Of a stretch of DNA of 64,000 nucleotides, positions 45,729-55,738 are shown piece by piece (the first letter of the stretch is position 1; each line of letters begins with the position of its first letter). Below the pieces are notes generated by a model, which did no database searches, had not been told where the DNA came from, and saw nothing but the letters and a program-made list of their open reading frames with translations. The DNA is taken from the NCBI RefSeq assembly GCF_001885945.1, contig NZ_JXKQ01000005.1, forward strand, positions 124,001-188,000, written 5' to 3'. This stretch comes from Enterococcus hermanniensis. Lineage in GTDB: Bacteria; Bacillota; Bacilli; Lactobacillales; Enterococcaceae. The position numbers and the translations under genes were made by a program.

Positions 45729-45754
45729 ACAAACCACTCCTTCAATAAACAACA

Positions 45755-45788
45755 TTAAGTATATAATCACCAATCATTATATACTTAA
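45755..45788. promoter_or_regulatory. Perfect 13-bp dyad upstream of the AT-rich regulator
   Basis: TTAAGTATATAAT (45755-45767) is exactly inverted as ATTATATACTTAA (45776-45788) around an 8-base centre. It lies 27 bases upstream of the start and contains TATAAT-like boxes on both strands, so it is probably an operator at the promoter. Confidence 0.75.
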
Positions 45789-45904
45789 TATCAAAAAAAT
45801 GATTTAAATTAAAGTCTCTATAACTTAAATATGATATTTTTGTTATAAAAATCAATTTTACTATAAATTATGGACTATTAAATTTGTCGAATTATTTTTT
45901 TAAA

Positions 45905-47681
45905 TCATAATAAATCAGCATTCTCTAGTAATTCTTCAATAAAGGTACCTTTGATTTTTTTCAACCCTTTACGTTCAATCAAGCCTTCCAATAATGGGAC
46001 TTTCACCTCTTTGATCCCTTTTTGATCATTTAAATAATAGGAAGCATTCAACAGCATTCGAATATCGTAAGAAGAAGCAAAAACTTCTGGCACTCCACGA
46101 TCGATTTCCAATAATGTGTAGACAGCTTCCATGGCTGTACGGACAGAATATTCCGTAGTAAACACAGTATCTCGTTCTGTTTCTGCAAAGTTACCCATAA
46201 AGGCTAGATTACTATATCCTTCTGGAATCACTGCTGGACGATCCCCTTTCGCACGTGGCATAAAGTAAGAAGTAATATAAGGCATGTAACATGGAATCGT
46301 ATTACATGATTCTTTAGCTAAATCATCAATCAAATGTTCTGGCACACCCATTTGATACAACCATTCAGCCGCGATCTCATTTCCGGTACATTCAGTAATC
46401 GGTTTTTTTGATATAATTGCCTTTCGTATCTGAAAGCAGGGCATAGACCCAAACAACTAATTGATCCTTTGGTTGTTTTTTGAAATGTGGCTGACGATTA
46501 AGAGTATAGCTCATTTTCCAATTAGAGTCTGTCGCGTGAACGATCCCACCAGTGACCACTTTTCCAGCATAGGGATCTCTATGACTAATTTTTTCGATAT
46601 AAGGGGCAATTTTTTCATCTAAGGTTGTTACCGTTGCTGAAACAAACCAGCTTGAATCTGGAAGATTCTCGCAGAATTTTTCTGGCTTACCAAAGCTGGC
46701 ATCTTGTTCTGCCATACTCTTCCATAAATTCCAACTACCGCCCAATTCTTTCGAGACTGGAGCCGGTGTTTCACTATTCCCATATGTCGAGCTTTCAGTG
46801 ATTGAGCCATTTGTAACAAAAACTAAATCATTCTCAGCTAACTGAACGATCGTTTCCTGTTTTTCGACCGTTAAGATTAACTTATCTGCTAATTTTTTCC
46901 CCTGTTTAGTAGCTACAATCACATTTTCAACTTTTGTATCATATTGGAAATGAACTCCATTGTCTTTTAAATAAGCTAATAGTGGCAATACCAATGATTC
47001 ATACTGATTATACTTAGTAAATTTAAGCGAAGAAAAATCAGCTAATGCATCAATATGGTGAATAAAACGCATCAAGTAACGTCTCATCTCCATCGCTGAA
47101 TGCCATTTTTCAAAAGCAAACATCGTGCACCAATACGTCCAAAAATTTGAGTCAAAGAATTCATCTGTAAAAACATCTGTAATTTTCTTATCATCCAATT
47201 GGTCTTCTTTCGTCAAACATAAGGCTAAAATTTCTTTGATGGCCTTCTCACTCAACGTTAATTGACCATCTGTTGGCACTTGGTTACCTTGGTTATGGAT
47301 CAAACGACATTTTGAAGAATTGGGATCTTTTTTATTCAACCAATAAAATTCATCTAAAACAGAAGCATCCTCAACTTCTAGTGAGGGAATCGAGCGGAAA
47401 AGGTCCCACAGACATTCAAAATGACTTTCCATTTCACGTCCACCACGAATTACAAAGCCATATTCTTCTTTGTATCGACCATCTAAGGAACCACCCGCAA
47501 GTGGCAATTCTTCTAAAATATGAATCTTACTGCCGTCCATACGACCATCTCTAATTAAAAATGCTGCGGCTGAAAGTGAGGCCAATCCCGAGCCGATTAA
47601 ATAAACGGCTGAAATATCTTCTGTTTTTGTCGGTTTTGCCGCCCGTGCAAAGGCTTCATAATTTCCGTTACTTCTATACAT
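45905..47681 (-). pseudogene. ohyA: Oleate hydratase gene (MCRA family) with a frameshift in a run of seven A
   Basis: FAD enzyme that adds water to the double bond of oleate to give 10-hydroxystearate and detoxifies host unsaturated fatty acids. The N-terminal part (47681 to about 46410) shows [30 protein letters not shown] and [19 protein letters not shown]; the C-terminal part continues [19 protein letters not shown] to ENADLL at 45905. At 46403-46409 the coding strand has AAAAAAA; six would keep the frame ([10 protein letters not shown]), seven gives IKKTDY-stop. So one extra base splits the gene. I chose the ATG at 47681 (GGAG eight bases before). Slippage, phase variation or sequence error are all possible. 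Confidence 0.85.
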
Positions 47682-47704
47682 TGCATTCACTCCATTTCTT
47701 CGTT

Positions 47705-48214
47705 TTAGTCTTGGGTATGTTTCAAATGTTTTTTCGCTGTTTCTACATCTTCTTTTACTGTTTCATAGTCAAAACGTTCGATTCTACCATCTAATTTTTC
47801 TGCAATCATCGTATTCAATAATGTTTCATCTGATTCATCAGCATATAGTAATAAGCCTAATTCATCATTGTCTAATTGATTGGCGATCGAATCAAAAATA
47901 GTATGTGTCCGTTTGTTCTTAATGTAATTGGCACTCAATCCGACGGCATCCCCAATCACCCAGCCACATAAAACTCCTAGCGGCCCACCTAGAATCCCTA
48001 CGATGATTCCTATAAATCCACCTTTTGCCACCCGTGAATTGCTTTCATAATCGACACTGTCTTTCACGACAAATTTTGATTTGTCTGCATGTTTTTGTAA
48101 AATCATGGCTTGTTTCAAATCAAATGTATTACTCTTTGAAATTTTTTGGAGTTGTGAAAATCCTTCGTAGGTCTTTGCTGCTTCATCGAAAGTTACTAAA
48201 ATAATTTTTTTCAT
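47705..48214 (-). CDS. DUF1269-type membrane-associated protein
   Basis: 169 residues: N-terminal ferredoxin-like part [24 protein letters not shown], then a Gly-rich hydrophobic hairpin ([31 protein letters not shown], about 65-95), then an acidic helical end. DUF1269/YtxH-like proteins are often stress-induced; the function is unknown. It is 24 bases upstream of the oleate hydratase gene on the same strand and may be co-transcribed. Confidence 0.75.
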   Translation of the reverse strand: MKKIILVTFDEAAKTYEGFSQLQKISKSNTFDLKQAMILQKHADKSKFVVKDSVDYESNSRVAKGGFIGIIVGILGGPLGVLCGWVIGDAVGLSANYIKNKRTHTIFDSIANQLDNDELGLLLYADESDETLLNTMIAEKLDGRIERFDYETVKEDVETAKKHLKHTQD

Positions 48215-48328
48215 TGTCGTTTCCTCTTCTCTTCTTTATGCTTTAACTTTAGCAAAATTGCTACGATAAAAATTTCAAAGTTTGTCTGATAATCCGCCGA
48301 TTTTGATTTGTGTTTTTTTAGGGTCACT

Positions 48329-48376
48329 AAAAAACTATCCTTGAAAATACCTCTTACTAGGAATTTCCAAGGATAG
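48329..48376 (-). terminator. Terminator of the acylase gene
   Basis: CTATCCTTG (48335-48343) pairs with CAAGGATAG (48368-48376); TTTTTT on the minus strand side. Confidence 0.8.
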
Positions 48377-48388
48377 TCGTGTCTAATT

Positions 48389-49579
48389 TTACTTACCCAA
48401 TTTATCTTTTAATTGGCCTAGCTCTGCTAGTAATTGATCAGCCGTTTGTTGCGTATCCTCATCTAAGGTTCCTTGTTTTGCTGAGTTCAATCCACCTAAC
48501 ACTTCTTGTCCAACCATATCTAATAATGTAGAACTTACTTCCGTTTTGTCTGACAAGTCAGCTGCTACTTCTTTTGGAGATACTTTTTTGGCACTCAAGA
48601 TCGCCATATCTTCGACCTTTTTGACAACAAAAATCTTAGGGGTTGTTCTTGCTAACAATTCTTTTGTTAATTCGACTTTAGAGATTCGGGTATTATTATA
48701 ATCCGTATAGTAATATGTCTGGCTTTCATTACACATCATTCCAGTATATTGAGAGTAATCTTCTTGGTCACCGCTAGTAACTACGATTCCTTTCGGGATT
48801 TGCACGGTTGACAGGATCTTCGTTGCATTCGTTACAGCTTCTATTTCATTTTTGGCTGGATCGATATGCTCTTTGAAAAAGGTTGCTCGAACAAAACGTT
48901 CTGGCGGTGTATAACCACCTGGTAACCCCATCGTTCCAGTTCCTTGTGAAAAAGCATTTGCTGTATAATTACCAAATTGTTGCGGTTCGTATTGTTTTGG
49001 TCGAACATTCAAATAATTACTCAAATTTTCGATATGCCATTCTAATAATGGGGTATTCGTCATGACACCAACAGGATTTTCTTTTAAGTGTAAGACTTTT
49101 TGTGTTGGTTCGATTACCATGCAATTACCTGAAGTATCTGTAATGATCCAATGCAGCGGTGTGACCGTATCAATTAGTGGGGCTGCAACATCCATTAGAT
49201 TTACTTTGGACAATTTCTTTTTCAAATCTGCGATTGATTTGAACTCACCTAATGCCCAAGTAATAAATTCATGGGGTGCTAAATTGATTTTATTTTCATC
49301 GGCTTGTTTTTGATAGACGGCTTTTTGTGGCAAGTACAATTCCGCTATCGCCAATCCATGTTCATTTACTCCATCTGCCACAAAATAAGAAGTCCCTAGT
49401 GAACGACCCGCTCCTAAAAATCCATAGTTTGATTCATGCTCGGCATGATCCGCCGATGACTTCCAAGAATACGTTCTTGGTAAATAAACGACATCAAAAT
49501 CTAGTGGGAAAGAATAATCCATTGTTCTCGCTAATACATGTTTCCGATCGGTTGTTGCTGTAAAAATACTTGTACACAT
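48389..49579 (-). CDS. Choloylglycine hydrolase family enzyme, penicillin V acylase-like
   Basis: N-terminal nucleophile hydrolase: after Met removal Cys2 is the catalyst (MCTSIF). Arg18, Asp21 (ARTMD), Asn175 (MTNTP) and Arg228 (PPERFVRA) match the family catalytic positions. Where bile salt hydrolases have Asn82, this protein has Tyr82 (ELYLPQ), as in penicillin V acylases; so cleavage of bile salts is less certain than of other linear amides such as acyl-homoserine-like or acyl-amino-acid compounds. 396 residues, about 60-70 longer than usual, with an extra charged helical end (about 330-396). Own terminator; located near oleate hydratase, which also acts on gut lipids. Confidence 0.85.
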   Translation of the reverse strand: MCTSIFTATTDRKHVLARTMDYSFPLDFDVVYLPRTYSWKSSADHAEHESNYGFLGAGRSLGTSYFVADGVNEHGLAIAELYLPQKAVYQKQADENKINLAPHEFITWALGEFKSIADLKKKLSKVNLMDVAAPLIDTVTPLHWIITDTSGNCMVIEPTQKVLHLKENPVGVMTNTPLLEWHIENLSNYLNVRPKQYEPQQFGNYTANAFSQGTGTMGLPGGYTPPERFVRATFFKEHIDPAKNEIEAVTNATKILSTVQIPKGIVVTSGDQEDYSQYTGMMCNESQTYYYTDYNNTRISKVELTKELLARTTPKIFVVKKVEDMAILSAKKVSPKEVAADLSDKTEVSSTLLDMVGQEVLGGLNSAKQGTLDEDTQQTADQLLAELGQLKDKLGK

Positions 49580-49853
49580 GTTCTACACATCCTCTTTCTT
49601 TTCTTATAATTTTTATTTGACCAGCGTTTCATTGCTCAAGGCGTTGATCCATTTTATGTTCTATTACTAAAAATACTAAAGCTAAAAATCTAACGATGTA
49701 TCTGATAAACTAACTCTTGTATTTCCTGCGGGTGATTGCCTCATTCACCTCTTCCTCATTGGTACATTTGTATAGTAGCATGAGAATTTGAGCTGTTTTG
49801 TTTGTATCTTGTCTTAAAAAACGTCAAAAATATTTTTTTGTTTTTTCAGAATA
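49580..49853. other. Intergenic region upstream of the acylase gene
   Basis: AT-rich, no convincing gene on either strand. It should hold the promoter of the acylase gene; only weak boxes (such as TATACA near 49775 on the minus strand) are visible. Confidence 0.4.
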
Positions 49854-49900
49854 CAAAAAAAAGCGATGTACTCGCTGTAAAATACAGCAAACACATCGCT
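49854..49900 (-). terminator. Terminator of the smc-HAD-ftsY operon
   Basis: AGCGATGT (49862-49869) pairs with ACATCGCT (49893-49900), with GCTGT/ACAGC inside; minus-strand T-run of eight. Confidence 0.88.
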
Positions 49901-49922
49901 AAGAACTTTCTTAGTTCACTCT

Positions 49923-51287
49923 TTATTCTTCTTTTAACAGACCTTTGAATAAACCGACTGCAAAATCATTTGAATTGAAAGCCTCTAAATCATTGATACC
50001 TTCACCTAAACCAACCAGTTTTACTGGTAAGTGTAATTCATTTCGAATCGCTAAAACGATCCCACCTTTAGCTGTACCATCTAATTTAGTTAAGACTAAT
50101 CCAGTCACATCAGTGGTTTCTTTAAATTGACGAGCTTGAACTAACGCATTTTGACCGGTAGTTGCATCCACAACTAACAAGACTTCATGCGGTGCGCTTG
50201 GAAACTCACGTTGAATCACACGTTTGATTTTTTCTAATTCGTTCATCAAGTTCACTTTGTTTTGTAAACGTCCCGCTGTATCGATCAATAAGATATCGTA
50301 ATTACCATTTTTTGCCTTATCAACAGCATCAAAGACGACCGCTGCAGGATCGCCACCAGCATTTCCTCGTACTACTTCCACGCCAGAACGTTCGCCCCAA
50401 ACGACCAATTGATCGATTGCACCCGCTCGGAAAGTATCCGCTGCGGCTAATAAAACTTTTTTGCCTTCATTTTTGTATTGGTTCGCTAATTTACCGATAC
50501 TGGTAGTTTTTCCGGTTCCGTTGACACCAACAAATAAAATGACGCTCAAACCATCAGGTTGTAAATTGATTTCATTGTTCTCATCCACACCTTCAGCTTC
50601 ATAAATGTCGACTAATTTTTCAATGATGACATTTTGGACTTGTGCAGGTTTCTTAGCATTTTTCAATTTAACTTCTTGACGCAACGAGTCGGTCAATTGG
50701 ATCGCTGTATCAAAGCCAACATCGGCACCGATCAATGTTTCTTCCAATTCTTCAAAGAACTCCTCATCCACACGACGGAAACGTGCGAACAATTCATTCA
50801 TTCGATCGCCAAAGGATTTACGGGTCTTCTCTAAACCCTTGTCATACTTTTCTTGTACTGACTCTTCTTCCACAACTGGAGCTGCTTCGATCGGATTTAC
50901 CACTGGTGCTTCTGAATCTGTTTCGATCGATTGGGCATCTTCGGATGTCTCATTGAACGTTTCATCAATCGTTACCGGAACTTCGGGTGTTTTTAAGTCG
51001 GTCGGTTCTTCTTCAGAGATCGGTTCTTTTTCAGCTGGTTCAATTGTTTCTACGACTTCATTTTTTTCTTCGATTTTATCCGCTGTAGGACGGGTTTCAG
51101 CTTCCGATTCAGCTGTTGGCACAGCTTCGTCAACAGAACTTTCAGGTGAATCAACCGATTCTTCTGATGTACTTTCGACGTCAGGTTCTGATGGTGTATC
51201 TGTCTCTTCTACCACATCGGTTTTCTTTTCAGGTTCTTCTGCTTGTTCGCCAGTAAAAGCTTTTTTTATGCGGTCAAATAATCCCAT
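49923..51287 (-). CDS. ftsY: Signal recognition particle receptor FtsY
   Basis: Docks SRP-bound ribosomes at the membrane. 454 residues: very acidic N-terminal domain rich in Glu, Ser and Val (about 10-145), N-domain helices, and a GTPase domain with GVNGTGKTTSIGKLA, DTFRAGAIDQL, DTAGRLQNK and TKLDGTAKGG. The acidic domain is longer than in Bacillus. It is the last gene of the rnc-smc-HAD-ftsY group; the ATG follows AAAGGAGG. Confidence 0.95.
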   Translation of the reverse strand: MGLFDRIKKAFTGEQAEEPEKKTDVVEETDTPSEPDVESTSEESVDSPESSVDEAVPTAESEAETRPTADKIEEKNEVVETIEPAEKEPISEEEPTDLKTPEVPVTIDETFNETSEDAQSIETDSEAPVVNPIEAAPVVEEESVQEKYDKGLEKTRKSFGDRMNELFARFRRVDEEFFEELEETLIGADVGFDTAIQLTDSLRQEVKLKNAKKPAQVQNVIIEKLVDIYEAEGVDENNEINLQPDGLSVILFVGVNGTGKTTSIGKLANQYKNEGKKVLLAAADTFRAGAIDQLVVWGERSGVEVVRGNAGGDPAAVVFDAVDKAKNGNYDILLIDTAGRLQNKVNLMNELEKIKRVIQREFPSAPHEVLLVVDATTGQNALVQARQFKETTDVTGLVLTKLDGTAKGGIVLAIRNELHLPVKLVGLGEGINDLEAFNSNDFAVGLFKGLLKEE

Positions 51288-52112
51288 CTAATTGCCTCCT
51301 TTGGCTTCATTAAAAACAAATTTTTGAATCGCGTGAGCAACGCCGTCGGCTTGATTCGTACGTGTAACAAAATTAGCAGCTGATTTTACACCATCCGTTG
51401 CATTTTCCATTGCCACACCCATACCAGCGTATGAAATCATTGAAAGATCATTGGCTTCATCACCTAATGCCATCATCTCATTTGGTAAAATTCCTAGATG
51501 TTCACCCAAGACAGATAACCCAAATGCTTTTGTCACACCTTTAGGCATAAATTCTAGTAGATTGGCACGAGTTTTAAAGATTTCAAAGCGTTCATAATCT
51601 TCTGCAGGAATCTTTGCGATTTGTTGATCCAAATAATCCACATCGGTTGCAGAGACAACTTTATTATACAAAGTTGATGCTCCTAGCTCAGCAGCATCCT
51701 TCGCTACGTAAGTCAGTGCTTTATTCAATGTTGGATAGATTGACGGATGTTCAGGTGCGGTAGCGATTTGATAGCACAAGGCATCTGAAAGTACATCCAT
51801 CGGTAAAGCGATTTTTGCTAATAATTGATGCAAGTGTTGGACATCGTCTAAAGACATCGCTGTTTTACCTAAAATTTCTCCGGTATTTGTTTGGATCAAA
51901 CCACCGTTAAAAGTGATAGAGTAATCGTTAGCATCCAGTAAGTTCAGCTCGGTCAAATAATTCTTGATCGCGATCAATGGACGCCCTGTACAGATAACGA
52001 TTTTGACGCCACGTTCTTTGGCTTCGGCTAAGATTTTTTTATTGGTATCAGATATTGTTTTAGCATCGGTTAGCAATGTACCATCTAAATCAATTGCGAC
52101 TAATTTGATCAT
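51288..52112 (-). CDS. Cof-type HAD hydrolase
   Basis: 274 residues with HAD motifs: nucleophile DLDGTLL (Asp8), CTGRP (motif II), Lys in motif III region and GDEANDLSMI (motif IV). The large cap domain is of the Cof/YidA type, which dephosphorylates sugar phosphates and cofactors. It sits without gaps between smc and ftsY, a frequent order in enterococci, so it is co-transcribed, but no link to chromosome segregation is evident. Confidence 0.9.
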   Translation of the reverse strand: MIKLVAIDLDGTLLTDAKTISDTNKKILAEAKERGVKIVICTGRPLIAIKNYLTELNLLDANDYSITFNGGLIQTNTGEILGKTAMSLDDVQHLHQLLAKIALPMDVLSDALCYQIATAPEHPSIYPTLNKALTYVAKDAAELGASTLYNKVVSATDVDYLDQQIAKIPAEDYERFEIFKTRANLLEFMPKGVTKAFGLSVLGEHLGILPNEMMALGDEANDLSMISYAGMGVAMENATDGVKSAANFVTRTNQADGVAHAIQKFVFNEAKGGN

Positions 52113-55100
52113 TTATAAAGGTTCCCCTTCCTTGACTTTGAATTTTCCATCTTCTTTTACTTCTTCAAGACGAACAGAAATAATTTTTGATACACCCGAT
52201 TCTTGCATGGTCACACCATACAAAACATCAGCTGCTTCCATCGTCCCTTTACGGTGAGTCACTACGATAAACTGTGTATCGTTTTGGAACGAGCTTAAGT
52301 AACGACCAAAGCGTGTGACATTAGCTTCATCTAATGCAGCTTCTACTTCATCTAATACACAAAACGGTACTGGTCGAACTTGGATAATTGAGAACAACAA
52401 AGCAATAGCAGTCAATGCTCGTTCCCCACCTGAAAGCAAGGATAAGTTTTGCAATTTCTTACCAGGTGGTTGCGCTTCGATCTCGATACCTGTATTTAAT
52501 AAATCTTCTGGATTCGTCAATACAAGTTCTGCACGTCCACCACCAAACATATTAGGGAAAACAACATTGAATTGTTCCCGAATCGCTTTGAAGGTTGTAT
52601 GGAAACGGGTCTTCACTTCATCATCCATTTCATCCATCGTTTCGAACAATTGCTCTTTTGCTGAAACCAAATCGTCTCTTTGAGCAGTTAGAAAATCATA
52701 GCGTTCTTCAACCTGTTGGTATTGCTCAATGGCATTTAGATTGACTGGACCTAACTTTTCGATGGCTTGTTTCAAGCGAGCCACCTCTCGTTCTGCTTCC
52801 GCTAAATCGATTGCAGGATCTGCTTGTGATTCTGCCCCTTCAAAAGTGACATTGTATTCTTCTTGTAAGTAAGCTAACGCCGTATCTAGTTTCAATTCAT
52901 AGCGATTTTTTTGCACGTCGGCTTGTGACTGCCGTGACAACAATTGTTTTTGCTCCCGATTGGCCTCGGTCAATGCCAGATCCGATTGATCAACTTCTTG
53001 CTGTAACGCCTGTCGTTTTTCTTTCCAGACAACTAGCTGCCCTTGTAAATGTTCTCGAGCAGTCGCTAATTCTGCTACTCGCTGCGTCAAGCTTTCTTCG
53101 GTTTCCTCATGATCGGATGAGTCACTGGAAAGTGCCAGCAATTGGTTTTCCAAACTTGTGATTTGACCATTGATTTCTTCAATTTGTTCATTGAATGTCA
53201 GAACTTGACGTTCTAAATACATCAAACGTTCTTCAAGCACGGCATCGTCGGCTTGCAAACGACTTAATGTCGCTGCGATTTCTGAACGTTTAGCTTCCAG
53301 CTGATCACTTTCTTCATTCAATTGATGAATCTCTTGATTGATTTGATCCTGCTGTGTTTTCAACTCAACTTGTTGAAATTCTAAGGCTTCTTTTTGAACT
53401 TGATAGTCCGTTAAAAAACTTTTCAGCTCTTTTGCTTCATAAGAAAATAAGGATTGCTCTTTTTGTAAACGAGCGTGTTCTGTCTGAATCCGTTCCTCAC
53501 TACTTTTGGCTTCTTGATAAGCTAAACGTGTTTGCTCGCCTTGTGTTCGCAAGTGTTCGATTGCTTCATTTTGTTCGGTAGTTCGAGTTTGAAGTTCGCG
53601 TACCAGTTTTTCTTTGATTTGCAACGCTTGGTTGATTTCTTCGTAACGTTTGGTCCATTCAGCCAATTCATGGCTTTGATTGAATAGATTGCCTCGATTA
53701 CCTTGTTTAGTAGCACCACCCGTCATTGAACCACCGGCATTCATGACATCGCCGTCTAAAGATACAACACGAACTTGGTAACGCAATTGACGCGCTAATT
53801 GGTTCGCACTATTCAAATCTTTAGCAATAACGATTGCCCCCAATAAGTTTTGCATTATCGGTGCGATCATGTCTGGGAATTGGACCAACTCACTGGCGAC
53901 CCCAACAAAGCCTTCTATCTCTTTGATTGCTTGGTATTGATGGGCCGCTAAACTACGCGGCTTGATCGTTGTCAACGGTAGGAAAGTTCCCCGACCACTA
54001 CGTTGTTGTTTTAAAAAAGTAATCCCTTGGCGAGCATCTTTTTCATTTTCCACAATAATATGTTGGGCCGAAGCACCTAAAGCCGTTTCGATTGCTAAAG
54101 TATATTCTGTCGGTACTTCCAACAATTCTGCCACAGCACCAATGATCCCATTCAGCTGATCTTTATGCTGTAAGACACTACGAACCCCTTGATAAAATCC
54201 ACTATAATTTTCTTGAATTTCTTGCAAACTCTTCTGGCGAGCTCGGGCTTGCTGTACTTGGCTCATCAAGTCATACATCGACTGTTGCTCTTTTTGCAAC
54301 TGCTGCTGTGTCTTATTTTTGTCTTCTACTGCTTGACGATACTGCGTTTGTTCCGTCGTTAATTGAGCTTCCAATGTTTGCGTTTTGATCTCAGCATCGG
54401 CTTTTTGAGTCAACAAGGCATCTAATTGTGTTTGCAAGGTTTCAAAGCGCGTCACACTTTGTTGATTTTTCGCTGTTTCCTGCGTGTATTGGCGCTCCAA
54501 ATATTTTAATTCATTACTGACATTGGCTGACTCTTGCATCAACTCAACATAAGTACCACGTAAATCTTCCAATAATTCTTTAGGTGATTTTTTGTATTTC
54601 TCTGCCTCAAGTGTTAATTGTTGGATTCGCTCGTTCAATGCGACTTTTTCCGCTTGTTTTTCTACTTGTTGTGCTTGGATCAATTGTAGATTTTTTTCTA
54701 ATTCTAGCCGTTTCTTTTGTTGTTCGGTTAAATTTTCTCGGTATTCAGCACTCGTTTTTTGGGTATTTTTAGAACGCTCGCTCAGTAGTTCTATGCGGCC
54801 TTCTGCTTGTTTCAGCGCTTCTGACAAATGTAATAGTTGTTGTTGTCCCGTTTCTAATTGTTCATCCAAGGCCCCACGCTGTGCGCGTAAGCGGCCTAAC
54901 TGATTTTCTGTTTGTTGGATAAAACGACTTTTTTCTTCGATCGTTTTAGACAATGACTCAAAATCAGATTTTGAAGTGTCCCATTTCGTGCGCGTTTGCT
55001 TGACCTTTGCGACCGTCAAACTAATGTCCGTAGTCGTCAATTCTGCTTTAAGTTTCAAAAACTCCTTTGCCGCTTCACTCTGAGCCGCCAAAGGAGTCAG

Positions 55101-55703
55101 CTGATCTTCTAATTCATAAATAATATCTTGCACACGACTCAAATTGTCTTCTGTTTCGAACAATTTTTGTTCTGCTTTACGTTTTCGTTGCTTATATTTG
55201 AGCACACCCGCTGCTTCTTCAAAAATTCCACGACGATCTTCTGGTTTACTCGCAAAAATGGCTTCAACTTTCCCTTGCGAAATAATCGAAAATGATTCTT
55301 TGCCAAGTCCAGAATCCATAAAAAGGTCCTGGATATCTTTTAATCGACACGCTTTTTTATTGATAAAGAAATCACTCTCACCCGTCCGACGGTAGCGACG
55401 AGTGACACTAATTTCACTAAATGCTAATGGTAAGTAGTGGTCGGTATTGTCTAAAACGACAGTTACCTCTGCTAGATTCAACTGTTTACGAGAATCAGAA
55501 CCAGCAAAGATAATGTCTGGCATCTTCCCACCGCGCAAACTTTTAGCCGATTGCTCACCTAAAACCCAGCGAATCGCTTCAGTAATATTACTTTTACCAC
55601 TACCATTTGGTCCGATAACCGCTGTAACACCTTTTTCAAATTCGATTTTTGTTCGATCCGCAAAAGATTTAAAACCAGCGATCTCAATTCGTTTTAAATA
55701 CAA
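52113..55703 (-). CDS. smc: Chromosome segregation protein SMC
   Basis: Condensin ATPase of 1196 residues: N-terminal Walker A GPNGSGKSNITEAIRW (about 32-47), two long coiled coils, hinge domain around 520-640 with GSMTGG, and C-terminal signature LSGGERALTA and Walker B FCVLDEVEAALDEANV. It dimerises at the hinge and works with ScpA and ScpB (not in this window). The start is TTG at 55703, GGAGGAA upstream. Follows rnc by 35 bases. Confidence 0.96.
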   Translation of the reverse strand: MYLKRIEIAGFKSFADRTKIEFEKGVTAVIGPNGSGKSNITEAIRWVLGEQSAKSLRGGKMPDIIFAGSDSRKQLNLAEVTVVLDNTDHYLPLAFSEISVTRRYRRTGESDFFINKKACRLKDIQDLFMDSGLGKESFSIISQGKVEAIFASKPEDRRGIFEEAAGVLKYKQRKRKAEQKLFETEDNLSRVQDIIYELEDQLTPLAAQSEAAKEFLKLKAELTTTDISLTVAKVKQTRTKWDTSKSDFESLSKTIEEKSRFIQQTENQLGRLRAQRGALDEQLETGQQQLLHLSEALKQAEGRIELLSERSKNTQKTSAEYRENLTEQQKKRLELEKNLQLIQAQQVEKQAEKVALNERIQQLTLEAEKYKKSPKELLEDLRGTYVELMQESANVSNELKYLERQYTQETAKNQQSVTRFETLQTQLDALLTQKADAEIKTQTLEAQLTTEQTQYRQAVEDKNKTQQQLQKEQQSMYDLMSQVQQARARQKSLQEIQENYSGFYQGVRSVLQHKDQLNGIIGAVAELLEVPTEYTLAIETALGASAQHIIVENEKDARQGITFLKQQRSGRGTFLPLTTIKPRSLAAHQYQAIKEIEGFVGVASELVQFPDMIAPIMQNLLGAIVIAKDLNSANQLARQLRYQVRVVSLDGDVMNAGGSMTGGATKQGNRGNLFNQSHELAEWTKRYEEINQALQIKEKLVRELQTRTTEQNEAIEHLRTQGEQTRLAYQEAKSSEERIQTEHARLQKEQSLFSYEAKELKSFLTDYQVQKEALEFQQVELKTQQDQINQEIHQLNEESDQLEAKRSEIAATLSRLQADDAVLEERLMYLERQVLTFNEQIEEINGQITSLENQLLALSSDSSDHEETEESLTQRVAELATAREHLQGQLVVWKEKRQALQQEVDQSDLALTEANREQKQLLSRQSQADVQKNRYELKLDTALAYLQEEYNVTFEGAESQADPAIDLAEAEREVARLKQAIEKLGPVNLNAIEQYQQVEERYDFLTAQRDDLVSAKEQLFETMDEMDDEVKTRFHTTFKAIREQFNVVFPNMFGGGRAELVLTNPEDLLNTGIEIEAQPPGKKLQNLSLLSGGERALTAIALLFSIIQVRPVPFCVLDEVEAALDEANVTRFGRYLSSFQNDTQFIVVTHRKGTMEAADVLYGVTMQESGVSKIISVRLEEVKEDGKFKVKEGEPL

Positions 55704-55738
55704 AATGTTCCTCCTAAAATTCCACTAGGAAATTCATG

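Noticed and set aside
50839-51291. 150-codon Ser-rich frame on the plus strand opposite ftsY
   Set aside because: Shadow of the acidic repeat-like N-terminal region of FtsY; no ribosome binding site.
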